A stretch of 64,000 nt of DNA from the NCBI RefSeq assembly GCF_023283535.1, contig NZ_JAKILT010000015.1, positions 1-64,000 on the forward strand, read 5' to 3'. The notes below the pieces were generated by a model. It was given only the letters and a program-made list of their open reading frames with translations. It did not search any database and was not told the origin of the DNA. This DNA is from Shewanella sairae. GTDB taxonomy: Bacteria; Pseudomonadota; Gammaproteobacteria; Enterobacterales; Shewanellaceae. A program made the position numbers and the translations under genes. Positions 1 through 8,804 of the stretch are shown in pieces (the first letter of the stretch is position 1; each line of letters opens with the position of its first letter).

Positions 1-75
1 ATAGTTATAATGGCGGCTTGACCCCAAATGAATCTGAACGAAGATTTTGGAATACGTACAAGTCCGTGTCCAGTT

Positions 76-657
76 TTACTTGACCACTACAAGGTGCTTT
101 TCCAAGGCTTCAAAATTTGCCCGCAATTTTGGTAATGTTGTTTCACTCACTTCCGCGGTTAACTCTGTTAGCTTTTTTGCACCAAACTTACGACCGTAAA
201 ACCTTGCCTCAAGTTTGGCAACAAGATCATCAGACAACATATAAAATCGACGGGTTTCAGTAAGAATTTCTGTCGGTGTTTCGAGGGTGTTTCTAGAATA
301 ACGCATGTTGTCCCAAACAAAGGTCGAGATCGTCGGGTGAACATTTTTCAAATCATAAGCACTTACCGTGCTGTTTGAAACCAGCTCAGCGTATGCATTT
401 ATCGTTTCAACGTTATCTTTTACTTCGTCATAAAGTGCATGGCGCAAGTAGTAGTTATTCTGCTTATTGTTCAGGTCATCAAACTTAATCGCCTGGCTCA
501 AACCCTCTTGAGCAGCCAAGTAAACCCCGGCTACCGTAGCCACTATCATAAAGATCTGGCTGACCCAAAAACTGGTTTTAACTAACTCTTGATTATCTAA
601 CTTCGGAAAGCGTTTCACCGGCTCAGTTGTCGGTGGCGTCTTGGGGGTGACTTCCAT
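76..657 (-). CDS. hypothetical protein with one membrane segment
   Basis: Product of 193 residues, family not recognised. The first 16 codons of the longest open frame (to 705) are left out because the ATG at 657 has an AAGGAG-type ribosome site 11 bases upstream, and the extension reads as an unlikely leader. It has a proline- and threonine-rich N-terminus, then one hydrophobic segment (about residues 30-50, FWVSQIFMIVATVAGVYLAA), then a charged, largely helical soluble part. This suggests a single-pass inner-membrane protein with most of its mass on one side. It stands alone; the next gene shares its strand but is 250 bases away. No catalytic motif is visible and no function is assigned. 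Confidence 0.6.
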   Translation of the reverse strand: MEVTPKTPPTTEPVKRFPKLDNQELVKTSFWVSQIFMIVATVAGVYLAAQEGLSQAIKFDDLNNKQNNYYLRHALYDEVKDNVETINAYAELVSNSTVSAYDLKNVHPTISTFVWDNMRYSRNTLETPTEILTETRRFYMLSDDLVAKLEARFYGRKFGAKKLTELTAEVSETTLPKLRANFEALEKHLVVVK

Positions 658-909
658 ATCTTGCTGTGCTCCTTGTCTGCTATACACCAGCAAACAGATA
701 AACAAAGTACCTGAGTATCTTTGCTCCTATATCTGATCACTTATATCTGTATAGCGAATTAAAAAAGAGGCAGTTTACAGCGATGGGGAAAGAGTTTCCA
801 CAATGTTATAAAAGTTAAATAAATGAATTAGGCATCGTTATATCATCAATAACCAATGGTTTGTGACCAATGCGAATGTAATCATGGGACTAAATCATAG
901 TGTCAGCGA

Positions 910-1386
910 CTAAGTCATAGCGTCATCATGTTGGCCAAATAACACTATCGCGCTTTGTCCAACCAATGCATTAACCAGCAGACGCCCTTGTTCACCGAGT
1001 TCAGCTAATGCTTTCTCACCTGCTAAAGTAATCGCTCGATAACGACTGATGTTGACCTGTTTTGAGCCACAAATTGAAAAGTACAATTGAATGATGGCTC
1101 TGAAATAAGGCAAGTCTAACGAACTTTTCCAAGAGCGCTGCAAAGACTGGATACAGGAAAAATCTAAACGTTCGATAAACAGTTCAGCAATGCGGTTGTC
1201 TAGCTGTTTCAAAAAATCAACTTTACGAGGGAAGTGATGGCTTATGCCTGTGCGGCTGATACCAGTAGCGTCAGCTAAGGTCGAATAGGACATCGCATCA
1301 TAGCCGATATCCAGGATCTGCTTCATCGCTTCATCAAGGATTTGCTGCACCGTCTTCTCGGTTTGAATTTTAGAACGTTTTGCCAT
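910..1386 (-). CDS. TetR/AcrR family transcriptional regulator
   Basis: A 158-residue one-component regulator, short for the TetR family (usually about 190-210). The N-terminal helix-turn-helix is clear: a helix with QILDEAMKQILDIGYDAMSY, then STLADATGISRTGISHHFPRKVDFL, the typical TetR recognition helix and following H-F-x-x-K. The ligand-binding half is truncated relative to usual members but keeps helical character. The gene is flanked by unrelated genes on the same strand with long gaps, so its target is probably its own promoter or a distant operon. The regulator call is well supported; the ligand is unknown. Confidence 0.8.
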   Translation of the reverse strand: MAKRSKIQTEKTVQQILDEAMKQILDIGYDAMSYSTLADATGISRTGISHHFPRKVDFLKQLDNRIAELFIERLDFSCIQSLQRSWKSSLDLPYFRAIIQLYFSICGSKQVNISRYRAITLAGEKALAELGEQGRLLVNALVGQSAIVLFGQHDDAMT

Positions 1387-1486
1387 AATACAATTTCACT
1401 GCAACCAACATAAAATGACTGTAGCAAAACTACTTTATCAATGCCTAAATCAATGCATTCTATTCAGCTTTCGTTCAGAAAATCTT

Positions 1487-1514
1487 CCACTATCCACTAT
1501 CCACTATCCACTAT
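1487..1514. repeat. four perfect tandem copies of the heptamer CCACTAT
   Basis: Four consecutive CCACTAT units lie between the TetR gene and the HExxH gene. A 7-base unit in a non-coding gap is a candidate slippage tract that could alter promoter spacing, although four units is short. Confidence 0.9.
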
Positions 1515-1568
1515 CAAAGTAACTGTAACAGTCAAAGTCGTTACAAGTTAAATGGCATCACTATAGAG

Positions 1569-2471
1569 CTAATAATTTAACTGACTATCAGTAGCCATCT
1601 GCTGGCTTGTCAGCCAACGCTGCGCTTCAGCAGCGCCCATAATATGCTCCAGTGTCGGCTTTAAATATTGCCCCAACTTAGGTTTGCGCCAATACATATA
1701 GCCGGGCAGAGGCTGCACAGTTCCTGCACCAAAAGTGCGCTGCATTAAGCTAGAAAACTCATTTAAACTGTCGTTATCATGCAGCACTAGGGAGGCGGAA
1801 AAGTCCTGCCAAAAATCATTAAAACTACTAAATTGTTGTAGCTCAGCTGCCGTATAGCGTTCTAGCATTTGTGCCAATACAGGCACCGACCAATGCGACA
1901 TAAATTCGCTGTCAGCCATCACCGCTAAGTTACGTCTATGGTATTGCTGCCAGGCCAAGGCTAGGCTATTGGTTTCATGAGCAATGCGCCAAACCAAATA
2001 CACATCTGCCATCCATTCATGTTGGTACGGGCTAGTCAGCCGTTTATTTTGTTTAGCCAACGCCTCTACTGCAAACAAGTGCCCAAGCTCATGCCAATAA
2101 GTCACTTGCGCTTGCTGATTGAGGATTAAAGAGAAATGACCCACGCCCCAGTTAATGGTTTGTCGCGCTGGCAGATTAACAAAGTCAGTGATCACTAACC
2201 CTGCAATATTGACATCTTTGAGTGGCAGCACCATAGCGCCACGTTGACCTAATAAAGACTTAAAGCGATGGGGGGAACGAGGTAGCTGTGCACGCGCAAG
2301 ACTTGGAAGCTGAATAAGACAAGCGTCAAGCTCGCTAAGCTCACAGACAAGCGCCTTTTTAGGACCGATATCGGCCCAGAAAAAACCCGTTGCTGTAGCT
2401 ACAGCAGCGCTGCTAATCGCCACAATATTGGCAATAGCTGAAACCGCAGTAACAGCAAACGAGTTTATCAC
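1569..2471 (-). CDS. putative membrane-anchored HExxH metallopeptidase-like protein
   Basis: A 300-residue protein with a GTG start 13 bases after the hldE stop, so it is probably co-transcribed and translationally coupled with hldE; no ATG occurs in frame until residue 80. An Ala/Ser-rich hydrophobic N-terminus (about residues 5-32) suggests a signal or anchor. H127-E-L-G-H131 is a zinc-binding HExxH motif, and H151-E-W-M-A-D156, 20 residues later, supplies an E-x-x-A-D candidate third ligand as in gluzincins. The rest is mixed helical without a recognised domain. Seen: the motif and its spacing. Inferred: zinc peptidase activity in or at the envelope. It is probably annotated only as hypothetical in related genomes. 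Confidence 0.6.
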   Translation of the reverse strand: MINSFAVTAVSAIANIVAISSAAVATATGFFWADIGPKKALVCELSELDACLIQLPSLARAQLPRSPHRFKSLLGQRGAMVLPLKDVNIAGLVITDFVNLPARQTINWGVGHFSLILNQQAQVTYWHELGHLFAVEALAKQNKRLTSPYQHEWMADVYLVWRIAHETNSLALAWQQYHRRNLAVMADSEFMSHWSVPVLAQMLERYTAAELQQFSSFNDFWQDFSASLVLHDNDSLNEFSSLMQRTFGAGTVQPLPGYMYWRKPKLGQYLKPTLEHIMGAAEAQRWLTSQQMATDSQLNY

Positions 2472-2484
2472 TGATGACTAATCG

Positions 2485-3921
<1,437 letters not shown>

Positions 3922-4014
3922 TTATCTTTCACAAAATTTAATAGTGATTGTACCTAATTTTAATCGAATTTGAGTTAGAATAATGAGTAATTTTTCAATG
4001 GATTCGAGAATTAC

Positions 4015-4941
4015 GTGGTAGAAAAAGCTCAATTTTCATCTCACCTATATCACCCCAAGTACTGGCTCCTCTGGTTAGGTGTCGGCTTTATGCGGCTCAC
4101 TCAGCTCCTGCCGCTGCGCGTGCAAATGAAAATGGGCACTGCTCTCGGGCGCTTGGGAATGAAGTTAATAGGCAGTCGAGCCAAAACCGCTAGACGTAAT
4201 TTAGAGCTGTGTTTCCCCGATATGCCCAACAGCGAAGTGGAGCAGCTACTTAAACGAAACTTTGAAGAAACCGGTAAAGCCATCTTCGATACCGCCAACG
4301 CCTGGTGGTGGTCAGATGAAAAAATCCAGCAGCACATGACCATTAAAGGTCAAGAGCATGTTCAGCAAACGTTAGACGATGGCCAAGGTGTGATTCTGTT
4401 TGCGGTACATTGCCTGCCCCTTGAGATGGGCGCGCGCATTTTTGGTCAGTTTCAACCCGGAGTCGGTGTTTACCGCCCCCACAACAACCCCTTAATGGAA
4501 TACCTACAGGTTAAAGGACGCCTACGTTCAAACAAGGCCTTAGTCCCCAAACGCGACCTACGCCAAATGGTTCGCAGCCTGCGTGCCCCCAATGTTATCT
4601 GGTACACCGCGGACCAAGATTTTGGTCGCTCAAGCGCGATTTTCATTCCGTTCTTTAATGTCCCCGATGCCGCCACTATTACCGGTGCAACGACTCTTGC
4701 CAAACTAGGCAAAGCCAAAGTGTTACCTTTCTTTGTTGAGCGTAATAGTGATGACACCGGCTACAATATTGAAATTCAACCAGCGCTAGATAACTTCCCC
4801 GGTGAAAACGAGGTTGAAGATGCTAAGCGCGGTAATAAGATCATCGAAGAGATTATTAGCCGCAATAAGTCACAGTATATGTGGTTGCACAGGCGCTTTA
4901 AAACCCGCCCTAATAAAAGCGATGTTTCGTTGTATAAGTAG
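4015..4941 (+). CDS. lipid A biosynthesis lauroyl/palmitoleoyl acyltransferase, LpxL family
   Basis: A 308-residue inner-membrane acyltransferase expected to add a secondary acyl chain to Kdo2-lipid IVA from acyl-ACP. Membrane-associated N-terminus (WLLWLGVGFMRLTQLLP), then AKTARRNLELCFPD, typical of LpxL/LpxM/LpxP. The catalytic H-x4-E type motif is HCLPLE at about residues 125-130, followed by GVYRPHNNPLME and WYTADQDFG. The start is GTG at 4015, since upstream ATGs are out of frame. It is divergent from hldE, consistent with a lipid A/LPS unit. LpxL versus LpxP cannot be decided by eye. Confidence 0.88.
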   Translation: MVEKAQFSSHLYHPKYWLLWLGVGFMRLTQLLPLRVQMKMGTALGRLGMKLIGSRAKTARRNLELCFPDMPNSEVEQLLKRNFEETGKAIFDTANAWWWSDEKIQQHMTIKGQEHVQQTLDDGQGVILFAVHCLPLEMGARIFGQFQPGVGVYRPHNNPLMEYLQVKGRLRSNKALVPKRDLRQMVRSLRAPNVIWYTADQDFGRSSAIFIPFFNVPDAATITGATTLAKLGKAKVLPFFVERNSDDTGYNIEIQPALDNFPGENEVEDAKRGNKIIEEIISRNKSQYMWLHRRFKTRPNKSDVSLYK

Positions 4942-5060
4942 GTTTAGGTTAATCCATGCTGCTTGGCTTTAGAAAAGAAAAGAAGCCCCTCACTTACTTT
5001 TGAACAGAAATTCATTGGCGGAAAGGGGCTAGAAAAAGGGAACTAGAGTGATGAGTATGT

Positions 5061-5158
5061 TCAGATGTCACTGCTTCAGTGGGACGCTATAAAGCCGTCC
5101 TTGGCCGCTCTGCGGTTTCATCCCTGAAACCGAAGCCCACAGCCGCAGCGACATCTGA
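5061..5158. repeat. fold-back element A, left of the HEPN gene
   Basis: A 98-bp segment whose ends are inverted repeats: TCAGATGTC at 5061-5069 and GACATCTGA at 5150-5158, continuing imperfectly to about 23 bases. Inside are smaller hairpins: CACTG-CTT-CAGTG, CCGC-TCT-GCGG and GTTTCA-TCCC-TGAAAC. Read on the minus strand the loops become AAG, AGA and GGGA, so the element is oriented minus. It lies in the 400-bp gap after the acyltransferase gene, which otherwise holds only a weak AGCCCCT/AGGGGCT pairing (4984-5030). No transposase is present. Confidence 0.75.
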
Positions 5159-5273
5159 TTATTCAGCTCATGAGTTAATTAGCTAAACAACAAACTTATT
5201 TTTCGACAGAAACACGTTCGAGTATCAGGTCTATCGCGAGTGACTTAGATAAGACAAAGTATCTCAATTTATC

Positions 5274-5295
5274 TAATTCGCTCCGCCCCCTTTAT
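5274..5295. repeat. 22-bp inverted repeat, left copy flanking the HEPN gene
   Basis: This 22-base sequence (core GCTCCGCCCCC) recurs exactly, reverse-complemented, at 6370-6391. The two copies bracket the HEPN-type gene, about 50 bases beyond its stop and 90 bases before its start. An exact 22-base match is far beyond chance and marks the gene as a discrete insertion unit. Confidence 0.9.
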
Positions 5296-5345
5296 CCGAC
5301 CCTTTATCTCGCGGCCTATCGGCCTATCAATATTTGTTATGTGAA

Positions 5346-6278
5346 TTATTTCTCCGTAATTTCCTTTAATTTATCTCGTTGTTCGTCGGTTAATCGCTCG
5401 TTTATTGATGGCTGGTTCATATCAACATACCAATTTAATACTGGCTCAGGATCTCTCAAGACAGGAGCTGTCATAGCGCCTTTTAGCCAAGGCCACATCG
5501 AATTAGCTTTAGCTAACTCAGGGCTATTAACAGTGTTAGCATCATGAAAATAACAAACTATCGTCTCAGCCACTCTCAATACTTTGAATATACTGGGTTT
5601 GAAATATTCATAATAAAAGCTAGTGCTTTCTATAGATTTTTGATGGATTATTTTATTTCTGAAGTCTTCCAATAATAAAAAGTGTCCCCAAAAGTCTTGC
5701 TTGCTCGCCTTATCACTGTTGTATATTTGTGGCAACACTAGATCAAGCTTATCTTTTAAACTAAGCCAACGCTCTAAGGCTTCCCTATCAAATTGTTCTT
5801 TAATACCTTTGTTATTTTTTTCAGTAGCATAGATATAGCCATCGGGAACACTAATATTTGCAAACGCTTCTAATGCTGTATAAGCGAAAACAATTGATGT
5901 CTGAATTTTTTCAATATAGTTAGACACCAAAAAGCAGTTATTCCAAAGTTCAGTTAGCTTAAATTTACCTTCCGAGCCATCTTGTTTAAGTAAAGTTTGA
6001 TGATAGAGCTTCTCTGCGTCTTCAAGTGCACTACGACTAGTTGATAACAACAAAGCAATGTTATTCGGAACGAAATAACTCAAGCTTTTATTTTTAGTAA
6101 GCTTTACGCTATCAGCGTGCTGAAAGGCATAATTCATTTGATGCTCAGGATGATCTTCACTATTAAGCAATACAGGCTTCATCGCTCGATTATCTTTATA
6201 ATCGTAATCATCAGCACTCCCTACTACGACCATAGTTTTATGAGACTTTTGGCTCTGCTTTGTTTTCCGTTTTGTCAT
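5346..6278 (-). CDS. HEPN-type domain protein, putative RNase or toxin-like
   Basis: A 310-residue protein. The ATG at 6278 is preceded by GAGG at 7 bases; an ATG four codons upstream has no such site. After a lysine-rich N-terminus the protein is helical. The segment with SIVFAYTALEAFANI followed about 70 residues later by EDFRNKIIHQK (R-x4-H, R207 and H212 in this numbering) is the typical HEPN arrangement; in other HEPN proteins the R-x4-6-H pair forms a metal-independent RNase site. No partner antitoxin or nucleotidyltransferase gene is adjacent. It is more AT-rich than its neighbours and enclosed by a 22-bp inverted repeat and fold-back DNA, suggesting transfer. Seen: motif and context. 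Inferred: RNase-based defence. It could be a non-catalytic HEPN. Confidence 0.6.
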   Translation of the reverse strand: MTKRKTKQSQKSHKTMVVVGSADDYDYKDNRAMKPVLLNSEDHPEHQMNYAFQHADSVKLTKNKSLSYFVPNNIALLLSTSRSALEDAEKLYHQTLLKQDGSEGKFKLTELWNNCFLVSNYIEKIQTSIVFAYTALEAFANISVPDGYIYATEKNNKGIKEQFDREALERWLSLKDKLDLVLPQIYNSDKASKQDFWGHFLLLEDFRNKIIHQKSIESTSFYYEYFKPSIFKVLRVAETIVCYFHDANTVNSPELAKANSMWPWLKGAMTAPVLRDPEPVLNWYVDMNQPSINERLTDEQRDKLKEITEK

Positions 6279-6369
6279 GATATGCCTCATATTCTATAAA
6301 TTCACAGAGTGCCGCATTAAGTGGATTAAAACTGTGGGTTGCAATGCGTAGCAAATCAAATTGTAACCC

Positions 6370-6391
6370 ATAAAGGGGGCGGAGCGAATTA
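6370..6391. repeat. 22-bp inverted repeat, right copy flanking the HEPN gene
   Basis: Exact reverse complement of 5274-5295. It lies upstream of the HEPN gene and may carry or limit its promoter region. The gap 6279-6830 otherwise holds fold-back element B and a short direct repeat. Confidence 0.9.
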
Positions 6392-6464
6392 GCGACAGAT
6401 ACGGATAGTGAACTAGCCTTATAGCCATTACTCCGAATCATCAGGGTTATGTTTAGCTAACCTA

Positions 6465-6629
6465 GTGCAGATACGGCTGAAGCCGTCGAAAACAAGGTGA
6501 GAGATAACGAAGTTATCAAGCTATCGAACGAGAGGCATGGATGCCGAACTGGCGTTTAAATAGGGATGTTGTTTGTTTTCGTTGAGCCTACACGGATGTA
6601 CTAGCGGCGAGCTTCAGCAGTGTCTGCAC
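6465..6629. repeat. fold-back element B, right of the HEPN gene
   Basis: About 165 bp with imperfect terminal inverted repeats, 6465-6483 against 6611-6629 (16 of 19 positions pair). An inner inverted repeat CGAAAACAA (6487-6495) / TTGTTTTCG (6573-6581) is also present. It contains the perfect mini-hairpins ACGGCT-GA-AGCCGT (6473-6486), GATAAC-GAA-GTTATC (6503-6517) and GGCAT-GG-ATGCC (6534-6545). Loops read GAA/GG on the plus strand, so it is oriented opposite to element A. Its tip resembles element A's minus-strand tip (both CAGAT..., then GCTG). Confidence 0.75.
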
Positions 6630-6634
6630 ATACG

Positions 6635-6763
6635 CCCGCTGCAGGCGATTGATAGCCATGAAGCTACAAGTTAATACACTCTACTTGGTAACACCAATCA
6701 CAAAAAATGTAATAAGCCTTCATTCCAAGGCTAGTTCCTCCCCCGCTGCAGGCGATTGATAGC
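6635..6763. repeat. pair of 22-bp direct repeats beside fold-back element B
   Basis: An identical 22-base sequence (core GCTGCAGGCGATTGATAGC) occurs at 6635-6656 and 6742-6763, 107 bases apart, both followed by similar CATGAAGCTAC/AACGAAACTAC text. It abuts element B and may be a duplicated end of it or an insertion scar. Confidence 0.85.
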
Positions 6764-6830
6764 AACGAAACTACTAGGCTCAGCTCGTGTTAGTGATACA
6801 ATCTTCGCATTAAAATTATCGAGAAACGCT

Positions 6831-7169
6831 ATGCATATCCATCATGTTAACGGCATCGACTGGCTGGTGATTACAGCTTTTGAAGAATTGAAAACGATGT
6901 TTATCGAGGATGCAGGTGCGATCCCCTCCTGCTTCTCTAGCACTAGTGAATTGAGCCTGATTGCTCAAGCCAAACGTACTTATGGATATTTGCCTGCACT
7001 CGACGGCGTCATCACAGATACTGGCGTTTATCAAAGTCAGAATAACGAAGAAGACTTGTACCCACAGCTTGCCTGTGTAGTTGAAGGGCGTGGTCGGGTA
7101 TTTATCTATCACGGCGGCTTTGTAGCGTTTGTGGATGACGAGCAAACCTTTATTACCCAAATGGGCTGA
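6831..7169 (+). CDS. hypothetical protein, 112 residues
   Basis: Family not recognised. The open frame extends back to 6756, but its first 25 codons lie in the repeat DNA; the ATG at 6831 has a GAGAAACGCT leader and starts a sensible protein. It contains an acidic segment (QNNEEDLYP) and ends with GRVFIYHGGFVAFVDDEQTF, probably beta-rich. There is no signal peptide or membrane segment, so it is probably cytoplasmic. It sits alone between the HEPN insertion and the M16 pair. Confidence 0.55.
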   Translation: MHIHHVNGIDWLVITAFEELKTMFIEDAGAIPSCFSSTSELSLIAQAKRTYGYLPALDGVITDTGVYQSQNNEEDLYPQLACVVEGRGRVFIYHGGFVAFVDDEQTFITQMG

Positions 7170-7316
7170 AAATTATTACAACCTGAATAATAAAACTTAG
7201 TCTAACGCGACACAGCCTGGTGCCATTTAGAATGGAATACGCTAACTTTACCTGATATAAATTAAGCTATTGCTGAAGAGATTAATCGGCTGTTTAAACA
7301 GGGTTAAAAGGAATTA

Positions 7317-8804
7317 ATGCGTTCAATAGTTAGCAAGATTACCACCTTTCCTCTTAATATCGGCACTGCGGTATGTAAAGTGCTGGCAATATTTAGCACT
7401 TTGTCTGCGCTCACTTTTCCAGTCAGCGCCCAAGACAGACTAGCCCCGCAAAGCTGCGACCTCGACGCCCTTGCCCAGCCGCTCTATGATGCGGAGCAGC
7501 AAATTCAATATCGTCAACTCGATAACGGCCTGCAAGTACGCACTTTAGCGCTTGAAAACACCCAAGCGGTATCTATCGCGAGTCAGTTTGATGTGGGCTC
7601 TCGCAATGAAATAAAGGGCCAAACCGGTTACGCGCACCTGTTCGAGCACATGCTGTTTAAAGGCAGTAAACATGCACCGGGCGACAGTTACACCCAAACC
7701 ATGAGCGCTTTTAGCGGCCAGTTTAATGCCAGCACCTTTTTTGATTTCACTAACTATTATTTGACCATCCCCTCACAAGCACTCGAACTGAGCCTGTGGC
7801 TTGAAGCCGATCGCTTTCGTTACCCAATGCTTAACCAAACCACGGTGGCTAACCAACAAGGTGCGGTGCTCGAAGAGATGGCCACCAGCATAGATAACCA
7901 ACCTTATGTGCGTAAAGCGATGGCGTTTTTATTAGCTCAGGTTGAGGGTACGCCCTATGGTCATGCGGTAATTGGTAGCGTTGCAGATGTCAAAGCCGCC
8001 ACGCCTGAGAGTTTAACCGCCTTTCATCAACGCTATTATCGGCCCGATGCTATGCAGTTAAGTTTAGTTGGCGACATTCCACAGCAAACCCATACCTGGA
8101 TTGATAAGCAGTTTGGCGACTGGCAAGTACCAGAATTTGAGCAGCCTAAGCTGAGCGATCTCGTTGTTGAGGCAAAACCGGTACACGGTGAAATTGTTGA
8201 TGAACGCGGCCCCTGGCCTGCGGTATTGCTCGCTTGGCACACGGCTGGCACAGGTTCTGCCGATGCCGCAGCCCTAACCTTGCTCGAAGCTTATCTATTT
8301 CAAAATAAAAGCAGCTTACTCAAGGCAACCAGCCTTAACGATCCTGATCAACTGCTCAGTTACTCCATTCCACTGACGATGACTCACCATGGCGTCACCA
8401 ATTTACTGCTCGTGCCTCGGGCGCGTACGTCACTTGATACCCTAACTAAAAACGCCGAGTCCTTAGTGGCTCAAGTCGGTAATAATCAAATCACCGAGCA
8501 GCAGCTTTGCCAACTTAAACAAATATGGCTAAACCAAGCCTTAGCACGATTAGACTCGCCCTCTTTGCTATCGAGATACCTGTCTGCCGGCCAGCCCCGC
8601 GATAAGATGCAGCCATTGACAGGCCCTTGGCAGCGGATTAATGCGGTAACAGCTGCTGATTTACAGCGAATAAGCCAACAATATTTTGTTGGTAAAACCG
8701 TGCGCCTCGATCTACTGCCACCTTGGTATATTCGCGCCACTAAATCAATTTTAGAAGTCTTGCCTAAGGGCATAACCGATAGCCTTGAAGAGAGCGTAAT
8801 GTAA
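7317..8804 (+). CDS. M16 family (pitrilysin-like) zinc peptidase, catalytic subunit
   Basis: A 495-residue periplasmic zinc protease. It has an N-terminal signal sequence (hydrophobic to about residue 38, ...FPVSAQD) and the inverted zinc motif H107-L-F-E-H111; the third ligand E187 lies 76 residues after H111, the exact spacing of the family. The second, inactive half-domain follows to the C-terminus. It overlaps the next M16 gene by one base (TAATG), so the two are translationally coupled and probably form a heterodimer of one active and one inactive subunit, as in bacterial M16B pairs. Substrate unknown. Confidence 0.9.
   Translation: MRSIVSKITTFPLNIGTAVCKVLAIFSTLSALTFPVSAQDRLAPQSCDLDALAQPLYDAEQQIQYRQLDNGLQVRTLALENTQAVSIASQFDVGSRNEIKGQTGYAHLFEHMLFKGSKHAPGDSYTQTMSAFSGQFNASTFFDFTNYYLTIPSQALELSLWLEADRFRYPMLNQTTVANQQGAVLEEMATSIDNQPYVRKAMAFLLAQVEGTPYGHAVIGSVADVKAATPESLTAFHQRYYRPDAMQLSLVGDIPQQTHTWIDKQFGDWQVPEFEQPKLSDLVVEAKPVHGEIVDERGPWPAVLLAWHTAGTGSADAAALTLLEAYLFQNKSSLLKATSLNDPDQLLSYSIPLTMTHHGVTNLLLVPRARTSLDTLTKNAESLVAQVGNNQITEQQLCQLKQIWLNQALARLDSPSLLSRYLSAGQPRDKMQPLTGPWQRINAVTAADLQRISQQYFVGKTVRLDLLPPWYIRATKSILEVLPKGITDSLEESVM

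Noticed and set aside
4984-5030. Terminator after the LpxL-type gene
   Set aside because: AGCCCCT and AGGGGCT can pair but the loop is 33 bases, too long for a convincing intrinsic terminator.
6238-6441. 67-codon open frame upstream of and overlapping the HEPN gene
   Set aside because: It overlaps the start of the HEPN gene in another frame, runs through the 22-bp repeat and lacks a ribosome site; it could at most be a leader peptide.
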